Part shown: in pieces, positions 57,318 through 64,000 of the stretch
Numbering within the stretch: the stretch's first letter is position 1
Layout of the letters: each line of letters begins with the position of its first letter
Assembly (NCBI RefSeq): GCF_003400205.1
Contig: NZ_QUQV01000003.1
Location: forward strand, 248,001-312,000
From: Bacillus sp. HNG
Lineage (GTDB): Bacteria; Bacillota; Bacilli; Bacillales; Bacillaceae_L
Direction of reading: 5' to 3'
Length of the DNA stretch: 64,000 nt
Notes under the pieces: generated by a model
What the model saw: the letters and a program-made list of their open reading frames with translations, nothing else
What the model was told of the DNA's origin: nothing
Databases searched by the model: none
Position numbers and translations under genes: made by a program

Positions 57318-58151
57318 TTATGACTCCTTTTCATTCAAGAAACGAAAACGGTAATAATTGTGGGCAAAGTCACTGACCTGTCTTGTTAGTTGATAATTCA
57401 TTCCAGCACCAATTGCCATGCTAATAAGCGGAATCCCTTGAATCATACGCTTACGTAAAACTGAAATCGCGATTGCTTTTACAATATGCTTCAATGGCAA
57501 TTCAAGCCACGTTTCATCAGTTAACTCTTCTGATCCATTGTAAAAATATTGGTTCTGATTGTACCCATCTGCATCCTGAATAAGGGCTTCCCATCCTTGA
57601 TAGCGCATGCGTTTAGGCAAGGTAGCTGCATGAAATACCTTTAATGATGTCATCATTTCATATGGTGTATTTACTTCATATCCATATGTCATCGCAATTA
57701 ATTGGACAATCCGAAGATTTAGAATCGTAATCGCTGGTATATCCGTCCCTAGCAACAATAGTCCCCCGGTACCGGACAAGCCTCCGTGGGCAAATGAATA
57801 AAGGCGATGCTTCGCTATCTGATTTTCAGTTAGGTATGTAAGCTCGTCAATTGTGAGATTTTTCAAATCCGATATATCATCAATGTCTTGGTTAAAGATA
57901 CGTGCTGAGTGAATCAACCGTTCTCTTGCATCCACTTGAAATTGAGAGCCTTGGAGTATCGCATGTAAATGAAACAGCCAATTATCTAGTTTTGAAAAGA
58001 ACTCGGTCCGGATATTCTCAGGAATAAGACTTAACGAGTTTTCAAGCCATTTGTCATAGGTCATTTCAAAATCTGTTTGTTCATGATGCATTTGGCCTGA
58101 CCATTTTTCAATTTCCATTAAAACTTGTCGTTCCCGTTCTGTAAAATCCAT
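57318..58151 (-). CDS. EcsC-family protein
   Basis: 277 residues from the ATG at 58149-58151, six bases after GGAGG; an ATG two codons earlier abuts that site. EcsC domain over most of the length with a glycine-rich hydrophobic stretch (SGTGGLLLLGTDIPAIT) and a second hydrophobic part near GIPLISMAIGAG. EcsC accompanies ABC transporter genes in B. subtilis; role unknown. No transporter is adjacent here. Confidence 0.82.
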   Translation of the reverse strand: MDFTERERQVLMEIEKWSGQMHHEQTDFEMTYDKWLENSLSLIPENIRTEFFSKLDNWLFHLHAILQGSQFQVDARERLIHSARIFNQDIDDISDLKNLTIDELTYLTENQIAKHRLYSFAHGGLSGTGGLLLLGTDIPAITILNLRIVQLIAMTYGYEVNTPYEMMTSLKVFHAATLPKRMRYQGWEALIQDADGYNQNQYFYNGSEELTDETWLELPLKHIVKAIAISVLRKRMIQGIPLISMAIGAGMNYQLTRQVSDFAHNYYRFRFLNEKES

Positions 58152-58213
58152 AATCATCCTCCGTTTCCAACTTTGACTATGTGTATTATATCATAATGTA
58201 AAAATAGGTCATA

Positions 58214-58243
58214 AAAAAGACAAACCCTTTAAGAGTTTGTCCT
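58214..58243 (-). terminator. Terminator of ackA
   Basis: GGACAAACTC-TTAAAG-GGTTTGTC hairpin followed by T6 on the minus strand, a few bases after the stop. Confidence 0.87.
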
Positions 58244-58250
58244 TCCATCT

Positions 58251-59438
58251 TTATTTTGTTAAACGCATGACATCGCGAGCGATCATGACTTCTTCATCTG
58301 TAGGAATAATAATAACCTTTACCGGTGAGTGCGGATAGCTTATAAATGCTTCTTTTCCTCGTACCTTATTTAAAATTGGATCCCAATAAACGCCCATGAA
58401 TTCTAAACCAGTTAATACTCTTGCACGAATAGTGTCACTGTTTTCTCCAATACCTGCTGTGAAAATGATTGCGTCCACACCATGCATACGTGCTGCATAT
58501 GATCCAATGTATTTATGAATTCTGCTAGCAAACACTTCAAGAGCTAATTCAGCACGTTTGTTACCTTGATCCGCTTGCTCTTGAATATCACGCAAGTCAC
58601 TTGAGAATCCAGAAACACCAAGCATTCCACTTTCTTTGTTTAACACATCTAACACTTCATCTGCTGTTTTTCCTGTTTTCTCCATGATAAATGGAATTAA
58701 TGCAGGGTCAATATTACCAGAACGTGTTCCCATCGTTACACCAGCAAGTGGAGTAAAGCCCATAGATGTATCAATTGATTTTCCGCCTTCTATAGCAGCG
58801 ATACTAGCGCCATTTCCAAGATGACATGACAATAGGCGAAGCTCTTCTAAAGGTCTGCCTAAAAGTTCAGCTGCACGTTGTGAAACATATTTATGAGACG
58901 TTCCGTGGAATCCATACTTTCTAATTCCAAAGTTTTTATAATAGTCATAAGGTAGACTATATAAGAATGACTTCTCTGGCATTGTTTGGTGGAAGGCTGT
59001 GTCGAATACGGCTACTGCTGGAACATTTGGTAGCACTTCATGAAATGCTTTGATTCCTGTAACATTGGCAGGGTTATGCAATGGTGCCAATTCAGATAGC
59101 TTGTCTATTTCTGCTAATACCTCATCAGTAATGACAACCGAATCAGCAAATGACTCTCCACCGTGTACAACTCGATGTCCGATTCCATCGATTTCATCTA
59201 GGGTTTTGATAATACCTAATTCGGTTAGTTTATCTAGTAATATTTTAACAGCAACAGCATGATCCGGAAGTTCTGTTTCTGTAGTTATTTTTTCGTCATT
59301 AACTGAAATTGTAAAAACTCCCGTTTCAAGTCCAATTCTTTCAAAGATTCCTTTCGTAATAACTTCCTCACTTGGCATTTCAAATAATTGAAATTTAAGT
59401 GAAGAGCTTCCTGCATTTATCGCAATGATTTTAGACAT
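58251..59438 (-). CDS. ackA: Acetate kinase
   Basis: 395 residues. ASKHA-fold: [11 protein letters not shown] (7-17), HRVVHGGE, catalytic region [10 protein letters not shown], and ATP-binding GSVS-like FTAGIGENS. Converts acetyl phosphate and ADP to acetate and ATP in overflow metabolism. A likely cre lies 178 bp upstream, matching CcpA activation known for B. subtilis ackA. Confidence 0.97.
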   Translation of the reverse strand: MSKIIAINAGSSSLKFQLFEMPSEEVITKGIFERIGLETGVFTISVNDEKITTETELPDHAVAVKILLDKLTELGIIKTLDEIDGIGHRVVHGGESFADSVVITDEVLAEIDKLSELAPLHNPANVTGIKAFHEVLPNVPAVAVFDTAFHQTMPEKSFLYSLPYDYYKNFGIRKYGFHGTSHKYVSQRAAELLGRPLEELRLLSCHLGNGASIAAIEGGKSIDTSMGFTPLAGVTMGTRSGNIDPALIPFIMEKTGKTADEVLDVLNKESGMLGVSGFSSDLRDIQEQADQGNKRAELALEVFASRIHKYIGSYAARMHGVDAIIFTAGIGENSDTIRARVLTGLEFMGVYWDPILNKVRGKEAFISYPHSPVKVIIIPTDEEVMIARDVMRLTK

Positions 59439-59615
59439 ATCGTCCGCTCCTTTGTTTAAATCACTTTTCTATGTAAATTATTGTTCTACATTATTCTATG
59501 CAAAACGACACAGTTTCATAGATGCCATTTTCATTTAAACATCGGTACAAAAACTTTTCAAGGAGTTCGCCGGTTTGGTACCGTTTTCGCCATAATGTTC
59601 TTATATTCAGATAAT

Positions 59616-59629
59616 GGAAAGCGCTATTA
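59616..59629. promoter_or_regulatory. Possible cre upstream of ackA
   Basis: GGAAAGCGCTATTA is close to the cre form TGAAAGCGCTTTCA (11 of 14) and lies well upstream of ackA, the position used for CcpA activation. Confidence 0.55.
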
Positions 59630-59654
59630 ATCAAGAAAACTCCGGGATTGATAA

Positions 59655-59682
59655 CAAAAAAAGAGACCCAATGGGATCTCCT
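59655..59682 (-). terminator. Terminator of ytxK
   Basis: GAGATCCCA-TT-GGGTCTC (one bulge) followed by T7 on the minus strand, 9 bp after the ytxK stop. Confidence 0.8.
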
Positions 59683-59690
59683 TACTTCTA

Positions 59691-60686
59691 CTATTCATTT
59701 TTCTCTTGCTTAAACCAATCATCGATTTGTTTAATAATACCTGCCATAGCTGTCTGATTTGAAAACTTCGGAAGGTTGGCAAGCAAGGCTTGCTTAGGTG
59801 CTTTCACATTAAGTCCTTTTTTCTGGATAATAAAAATACTTTTTGCGTGCTGTTCATTCTTAAACAACGAAAGTGGAAGCTGAATCATTCCTTGAATAAA
59901 AGCGTGCTCTTTAAGAAATTCATTTAATTCTTTTGCGTACTCACTTGTAAATAAGTGATTTGGAACAAGGAAAAATAAATAGCCACCCGCTTTCGTATAT
60001 TTAAGGCTTTGTTCAATAAAAAGATGGTGGGCGTAAGAATGACCTTTTTTAGCGCGCAGTTCAAAACTAGCTGCTCCTATATCATTCGGATAATAGCCGA
60101 CAGGCAAATCACTGACAACTACGTCCATTGGGTCTATATAGAGTGGCTGTAGACTATCTTGGTTATAGAATTGAATGGAATGCTGCTGAAGGTTCGCACT
60201 AACATATGCCACTTTGATTAAAAGGTCATCTACATCAATCCCACATGCTTCAATTTCTTTGGATTGATTTTGGTTAAGTACAGTTGTTAAGAGATTTGCT
60301 GTTCCAACAGCTGGATCAAAAATGCTGAATCCTTTCCAGCCTTCAGTGAATTTTGAAACAAGGTATCCGATAAAGATTGAAATGGCGTCTGGTGTCATTT
60401 CATGGTTTGCCTGGGTTGCTTCTTTCATTCCTTTTAGAGCAGCAAGCTGATAAGCCTTGCGAATTTCTTCAACTGAGTATTGATCTAGTTTGACATGGGT
60501 ATATTCTTTTTCGATACGCTTTTTGGATAGTTCACTTAATTCTTCCTGTAGGATGGTGTTCTGAAAGAGGTTTTCTCCAGTTTCGGCAACTGCCTCTAAG
60601 TATGTACATGCTAATTCTTCTTTAAGTAATGTTGCGGTATTGTCGATAACAGTAAATAGTTTTTCAATTGCAGATATTTGTGCCAT
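59691..60686 (-). CDS. ytxK: YtxK, class I SAM-dependent methyltransferase of N6-adenine type
   Basis: 331 residues from ATG at 60684-60686, after AAAGGAG; an open stretch 23 codons upstream has no site. N-terminal helical part (1-105), then a Rossmann methyltransferase domain with FDPAVGTANLL (motif I) and SDLPVGYYP (NPPY-like motif IV, DLPVGYY). Resembles N6-adenine DNA methylases without a restriction partner. Substrate unknown. Lies between tpx and ackA as in B. subtilis. Confidence 0.88.
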   Translation of the reverse strand: MAQISAIEKLFTVIDNTATLLKEELACTYLEAVAETGENLFQNTILQEELSELSKKRIEKEYTHVKLDQYSVEEIRKAYQLAALKGMKEATQANHEMTPDAISIFIGYLVSKFTEGWKGFSIFDPAVGTANLLTTVLNQNQSKEIEACGIDVDDLLIKVAYVSANLQQHSIQFYNQDSLQPLYIDPMDVVVSDLPVGYYPNDIGAASFELRAKKGHSYAHHLFIEQSLKYTKAGGYLFFLVPNHLFTSEYAKELNEFLKEHAFIQGMIQLPLSLFKNEQHAKSIFIIQKKGLNVKAPKQALLANLPKFSNQTAMAGIIKQIDDWFKQEKNE

Positions 60687-60759
60687 TGTTTTTCTCCTTT
60701 TCCTACACTTAACATATCCCTTTATTTTAAAAGAAATGATGAAGTAGTTCAACAAAGTT

Positions 60760-60791
60760 AAAAAAGAATCCCAATTTAGATTGGGATTCCC
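60760..60791 (-). terminator. Terminator of tpx
   Basis: GGGAATCCCAAT-CTAA-ATTGGGATTC hairpin then T6 on the minus strand. Confidence 0.88.
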
Positions 60792-60797
60792 GTAACT

Positions 60798-60818
60798 TCA
60801 CTAGGCGCTTGCGCTTTT
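60798..60818. repeat. Family A end fragment
   Basis: Minus strand GAAAAGCGCAAGCGCCTAG equals the first bases of family A repeats. The rest of the unit is missing. It sits just after tpx. This may be a solo hairpin or a remnant. Confidence 0.5.
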
Positions 60819-60823
60819 CAATA

Positions 60824-61324
60824 TTACTTAGCTGCTTTTGCCGCTTCTAATGCTGCTTCATAATTTGGATGATTTGTTGCTTCACTTACGTATTCTACAT
60901 ATGTTACTGTATCACTGCTGTCAACAACGAATACGGCACGAGCTAATAATCGTAGTTCTTGAATAGCTACACCATATGCTTCTCCAAAAGAAAGATCACG
61001 GTGGTCAGAAACCGTTTGAACATTTTCAATACCGTTTGCACCACACCAACGCTTTTGTGCAAATGGCAAATCAACACTTACTGTTAAGATTTTAACATTA
61101 CCTAAACCAGCAGCTTCTTCGTTAAAACGACGAGTTTGTGCATCACATACACCTGTATCAAGTGAAGGTACAACACTTATTAAACGAACAGAACCCTTTG
61201 AGTCTGCAAGTGTAACTGGTGTTAAATCATTTGCTAATACAGTAAAATCAGGAGCCTTGTCCCCAACTTTTACTTCATTCCCCAATAAAGTGACTGGATT
61301 GTTTTTAAATGTGATATTTGCCAT
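60824..61324 (-). CDS. tpx: Thiol peroxidase (2-Cys, Tpx type)
   Basis: 166 residues. Peroxidatic C60 ([11 protein letters not shown]) and resolving C94 (RWCGA) form the atypical 2-Cys pair; catalytic Thr/Arg environment is intact. Reduces peroxides with thioredoxin. In B. subtilis it is Spx-dependent. GGAGG site before ATG. Confidence 0.95.
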   Translation of the reverse strand: MANITFKNNPVTLLGNEVKVGDKAPDFTVLANDLTPVTLADSKGSVRLISVVPSLDTGVCDAQTRRFNEEAAGLGNVKILTVSVDLPFAQKRWCGANGIENVQTVSDHRDLSFGEAYGVAIQELRLLARAVFVVDSSDTVTYVEYVSEATNHPNYEAALEAAKAAK

Positions 61325-61414
61325 TTTTCCAAAATCCTCCTTAAAATGTTATGTACAGTGTAAATGATATCTTTAATTCAAAAGGATTGCAATGAATTCG
61401 AATGAAAAAGAGAA

Positions 61415-61482
61415 GGCTGTTTTCGCAAACATTGTTGTTCTTGATACAATTGATTTATCCAATATCAACAACTTTTAGAAAA
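61415..61482. repeat. Solo outer shell of family D
   Basis: 68 bp with GGCTGTTTTCGCAAACATTG and CAACAACTTTTAGAAAAG at its ends, the same outer ends as copies 1 and 2 of family D but without the 230-300 bp core. TTGTTGTTCTTGATAC and its partner are inverted, so the unit folds into a hairpin. Lies between ytfJ and tpx. Confidence 0.65.
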
Positions 61483-61538
61483 GAGTCAAAGAGAATTAAA
61501 AAAGAGTCAACTGTAAGACAGCTAACTCCTACCATTTT

Positions 61539-62006
61539 TTAGATATCGAAATCTTGTTGTTTCTGTTGATTTTGCTGATCTTGATTATTCTTTTTAATCA
61601 TTTGTTGGATTTTGTCAACAGCCTGTGGTGCAAGTTCAATAAGTTTTTCAAATAAATGAGTGCCTTCATCAAGATGAAGCATCTTAACACCATTTGAACT
61701 AACAATTAAAAAAGCGATTGGTGTAATCGAAACTCCGCCACCACTACCTCCACCAAATGGGAGATTAGATCCTTGTTGTTGTTGCTGTTGTTGGTCTCCA
61801 CTTCCACCACTATCTTTTCCACCCTCACCTTGTCCCTTAAATTCACTACCACCTGCAGCAAATCCAAAGCCAACTTTTGAGACCGTTAAAATAACGCTCC
61901 CATCAGGCGTTTCAACAGGGTCTCCGATGATTGTATTCACATCGATCATTTGTTTTAAATTTTCCATTGCGGTCTTCATTAAACCCTGTATTGGATGATC
62001 AGACAT
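61539..62006 (-). CDS. ytfJ: GerW-family sporulation protein YtfJ
   Basis: 155 residues from ATG at 62004-62006 (MSDHPIQGLM...); a second ATG directly before is possible. N-terminal conserved block (IDVNTIIGDPVETPDGSVI), a low-complexity middle rich in Gly and a run of seven Gln (about 71-78), a conserved VSITPIAFLIV block, and a Gln-rich tail. GerW is needed for germination in Streptomyces; YtfJ is a B. subtilis spore protein. Downstream of ytfI. Confidence 0.88.
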   Translation of the reverse strand: MSDHPIQGLMKTAMENLKQMIDVNTIIGDPVETPDGSVILTVSKVGFGFAAGGSEFKGQGEGGKDSGGSGDQQQQQQQGSNLPFGGGSGGGVSITPIAFLIVSSNGVKMLHLDEGTHLFEKLIELAPQAVDKIQQMIKKNNQDQQNQQKQQDFDI

Positions 62007-62026
62007 CATACATTCCTCCTGACAAT

Positions 62027-62725
62027 CTAAACTGATTTTTTATCCGAATCGGCATCATTAAGCTTTGAGAGGGTCTGGGATTTAAATTTCGGTAGACCCC
62101 CTCGCCATCTTTTAATCGCTTTGATTCCTGCTACCATAGCATACCCGATTCGAAAATGAATCATGCATCTTAGCCTAGTTTCGGATACGGCTACTTGAAA
62201 TGAGGGAGTAATGGAATATTCCGGATGGGTTTTTAGGTTAAAATAATGGCTCATCACTCCGACAATCGTGCCTTTAATCGACCATCCAAGTCCAGTGATA
62301 ATTCCAGTATGGGCGGCGTCACCCACCCCTATATGTGAATGCCACTCAAATCGTGAAACTGAAATTTTCTTTAAAAAACGCTTAAATACCGGTACCAAAT
62401 CGATGACTCGTTGAAGAATTACTTTTGTATCATGGAGATTGTCCATTAAATTATGTACAGAGAATTTCTCCTTTTTCTTTTTCTCATCTGTGGCGACATT
62501 TCCTTTCTTCTCCTTTTTGTACACGATGCTTGGCGTTTCATTGTCAACTGCAACCATCGGGACATTAATGGTATATCTTATCAGCCCAAACCAAATGCTG
62601 AATCTGATCTTAATATGGTCATCGTCTTGTGAGTGATTTGCTTCTATAAATATTGTTAGTTTTGTTATCAGAATAAGAAGGAAAAGTAGGACTAAAAATA
62701 ATAAAATAAAAAAAATCCACTTCAC
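62027..62725 (-). CDS. ytfI: DUF2953 membrane-anchored protein YtfI
   Basis: 232 residues from GTG at 62723-62725 (MKWIFFILLFL...), ten bases after AAAGGG; a GTG three codons earlier abuts that site. N-terminal membrane segment (2-26) then a soluble domain with the DUF2953 pattern. Probably acts with ytfJ, 20 bp away, in sporulation. Function unknown. Confidence 0.82.
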   Translation of the reverse strand: MKWIFFILLFLVLLFLLILITKLTIFIEANHSQDDDHIKIRFSIWFGLIRYTINVPMVAVDNETPSIVYKKEKKGNVATDEKKKKEKFSVHNLMDNLHDTKVILQRVIDLVPVFKRFLKKISVSRFEWHSHIGVGDAAHTGIITGLGWSIKGTIVGVMSHYFNLKTHPEYSITPSFQVAVSETRLRCMIHFRIGYAMVAGIKAIKRWRGGLPKFKSQTLSKLNDADSDKKSV

Positions 62726-62814
62726 AACACTCACACCCTTTCAATGTTTCATTATCACCTTCCATCATGCAAAAAATACACAAAAAGGGCATCTTTGGTA
62801 ATGTGTCTCCATAT

Positions 62815-62842
62815 AAAAAGAGTGCCCAAAGGACACTCTTAT
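62815..62842 (-). terminator. Terminator of yteJ
   Basis: AAGAGTGTCC-TTT-GGGCACTCTT with TTTAT on the minus strand. It overlaps the yteJ stop. Confidence 0.8.
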
Positions 62843-63336
62843 TTTTTAGCATGTATAACCGTTGTATCAGATAAAAGATCATGAATTCCTTGTTTTTTTG
62901 GTAAAAAAGCGACGATGATATAGCCGATGAAAAAGAGTTTTGAAATATACCGACCAATAAACTCCCTAAAGAGAACCGTCATCCAGCTAAGTGATTTTCC
63001 GTCGAGAGGTACAACTTTTATTCCAAACACCATTTTCCCTAATGTCTGGTTAAAAAATTTGGTCATCAACACGAAATATAAATAAAAGACAACAGCAGTT
63101 GCAATTGATGTTGCACTAAATATATGACTTTCAGTTAATGGTATGTCTAGTGCTCGAAAGGCAGGATAAATTAAGATGCGATTTATACTCCCAATTACAA
63201 CTAAGTCCAATAAATATGCCCAAAACCGCATCCAAAAGCCAGCATAACGTGGCACCTCTTGAACGATTGGCCGATCTGTATGATCGTGAACATGATTACT
63301 GCCCCGAACTCCTTCATGTGTTAGATCCATATTCAA
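62839..63336 (-). CDS. yteJ: RDD family membrane protein YteJ
   Basis: 165 residues. TTG start (63334-63336) seven bases after AGGAGG; ATG at codon 3 is the alternative. RDD domain from YAGFWMRFWAYLLDL (Arg and Asp conserved), three to four membrane segments. Encoded next to sppA, with which B. subtilis YteJ works in resisting lantibiotics and antimicrobial peptides. 11 bp after sppA. Confidence 0.9.
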   Translation of the reverse strand: MNMDLTHEGVRGSNHVHDHTDRPIVQEVPRYAGFWMRFWAYLLDLVVIGSINRILIYPAFRALDIPLTESHIFSATSIATAVVFYLYFVLMTKFFNQTLGKMVFGIKVVPLDGKSLSWMTVLFREFIGRYISKLFFIGYIIVAFLPKKQGIHDLLSDTTVIHAKK

Positions 63337-63347
63337 GTTAGTCCCTC

Positions 63348-64000
63348 CTATTCCGCGTACAAGTACATCATTCTAGGTGAATTTGGCTGAGACAATAGAT
63401 GAACCAACGTTGCCATTTCGATGTCATCATTAAACATTTTTTTCGCACTCATAGAAAATAGAGATCCAAATCCAAAATTAGTTTCATACTCGACAACTTT
63501 GATATTTTTAAGATCGTAATCTTGTTTCATAGCTTCAACCGTATCTTCAAAATACCCTAGTTCATCAATTAGATGATTTTCCTTAGCTTGCCTACCATCA
63601 TAGATTCGTCCGTCTGCAATACGACGAACCTCTTGCTCTGACATATTACGTCCCTCTGCGATTACATTAACAAATCCTTGATATGCATTATCGACCATCG
63701 ATTGCATAATGTTTCGTTCTTCTTCTGTCATTTCCCTACTTGGAGACATGATATCCTTGTAAGGACCACTTTTAATGGTTTCAAATTTCACGCCATATTT
63801 TTCAGCTAGCCCACTATAATTAATCCCTTGCATAATAACCCCAAGTGAACCTGTCATGGTGTCAGGAGTAGCAAATATTTTGTCTGCTGGAGCAGAGATA
63901 TAGTAGCCGCCAGAAGCTGCCATCGCTCCCATTGAAACATAAATTGGTTTATCCGTTTTTTCTTTTAGATCTGTTAACTTTTTATGTATTTCCGCGCTTT
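63348..64000 (-). CDS. sppA: Signal peptide peptidase SppA, C-terminal part (cut by window edge)
   Basis: About 217 residues visible, frame open to the window end. Catalytic Ser in [12 protein letters not shown] and general-base Lys in [10 protein letters not shown], the Ser-Lys dyad of the S49 family. Membrane-bound octamer that degrades cleaved signal peptides. The N-terminal membrane segment is outside the window. ATG 63930-63932 is internal. Confidence 0.93.
   Translation of the reverse strand, partial: SAEIHKKLTDLKEKTDKPIYVSMGAMAASGGYYISAPADKIFATPDTMTGSLGVIMQGINYSGLAEKYGVKFETIKSGPYKDIMSPSREMTEEERNIMQSMVDNAYQGFVNVIAEGRNMSEQEVRRIADGRIYDGRQAKENHLIDELGYFEDTVEAMKQDYDLKNIKVVEYETNFGFGSLFSMSAKKMFNDDIEMATLVHLLSQPNSPRMMYLYAE

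Overview
This window is a chromosomal housekeeping segment from a low-GC, endospore-forming Firmicute of the family Bacillaceae (Bacillus, Cytobacillus or Neobacillus-like). Gene order follows the Bacillus subtilis pheS-to-sppA segment closely, with spore genes (sspI, ytvI, ytrH, ytrI, gerW-like ytfJ), strong GGAGG ribosome binding sites and many TTG/GTG starts. No tRNA or rRNA genes, CRISPR array, prophage or transposase were seen. The assignment to Bacillaceae is firm; the genus is a guess.

Layout: (1) 1-6.0 kb: pheS (partial) behind a Phe T-box, ywaF-like, ysgA, sspI, ysdC, dut, the SigW-type gene ysdB, a TVP38 protein and ysdA. (2) 6.0-10 kb: rplT-rpmI-infC behind an L20-type leader, and thrS behind a Thr T-box. 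(3) 10-19 kb: ytxC, the primosome genes dnaI and dnaB, nrdR, an unknown small gene, speD with a structured leader, gapB, coaE, ytaF and mutM. (4) 19-31 kb: polA, hflK-hflC, phoP-phoR, a MaoC-like gene, and the citrate-synthase branch citZ-icd-mdh. (5) 31-44 kb: ytvI (divergent), fxsA, pyk-pfkA, accD-accA, a GntR regulator with malic enzyme, and dnaE. (6) 44-50 kb: ytrH-ytrI, nrnA, ytpI, ytoI, ytkL. (7) 50-64 kb: a peptidase, a coiled-coil protein, ald, a universal stress protein, argGH, moaB, an EcsC-family gene, ackA, ytxK, tpx, ytfJ, ytfI, yteJ and sppA (partial). Most genes lie on the minus strand.

Functionally the block concentrates central carbon metabolism (pyruvate kinase, phosphofructokinase, gluconeogenic GAPDH, malic enzyme, malate and isocitrate dehydrogenases, citrate synthase, acetate kinase, acetyl-CoA carboxylase), DNA replication and repair (dnaE, dnaB, dnaI, polA, mutM, nrdR, dut), translation and phosphate signalling.

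The least ordinary material is non-coding. The speD leader folds on paper into a closed multi-stem structure starting at the predicted transcription start, with a C-rich segment complementary to the G-rich ribosome-binding region: a candidate riboswitch. At least five families of short hairpin-rich dispersed repeats (called A to E here) occupy most long intergenic gaps. Families B, C, D and E share a small hairpin module built on CACAGGANGTG. Both T-box synthetase genes are flanked in the same order by a B repeat upstream of the leader and an A repeat between the leader terminator and the ribosome binding site. A PdhR-like operator sits in front of the malic enzyme/GntR operon.
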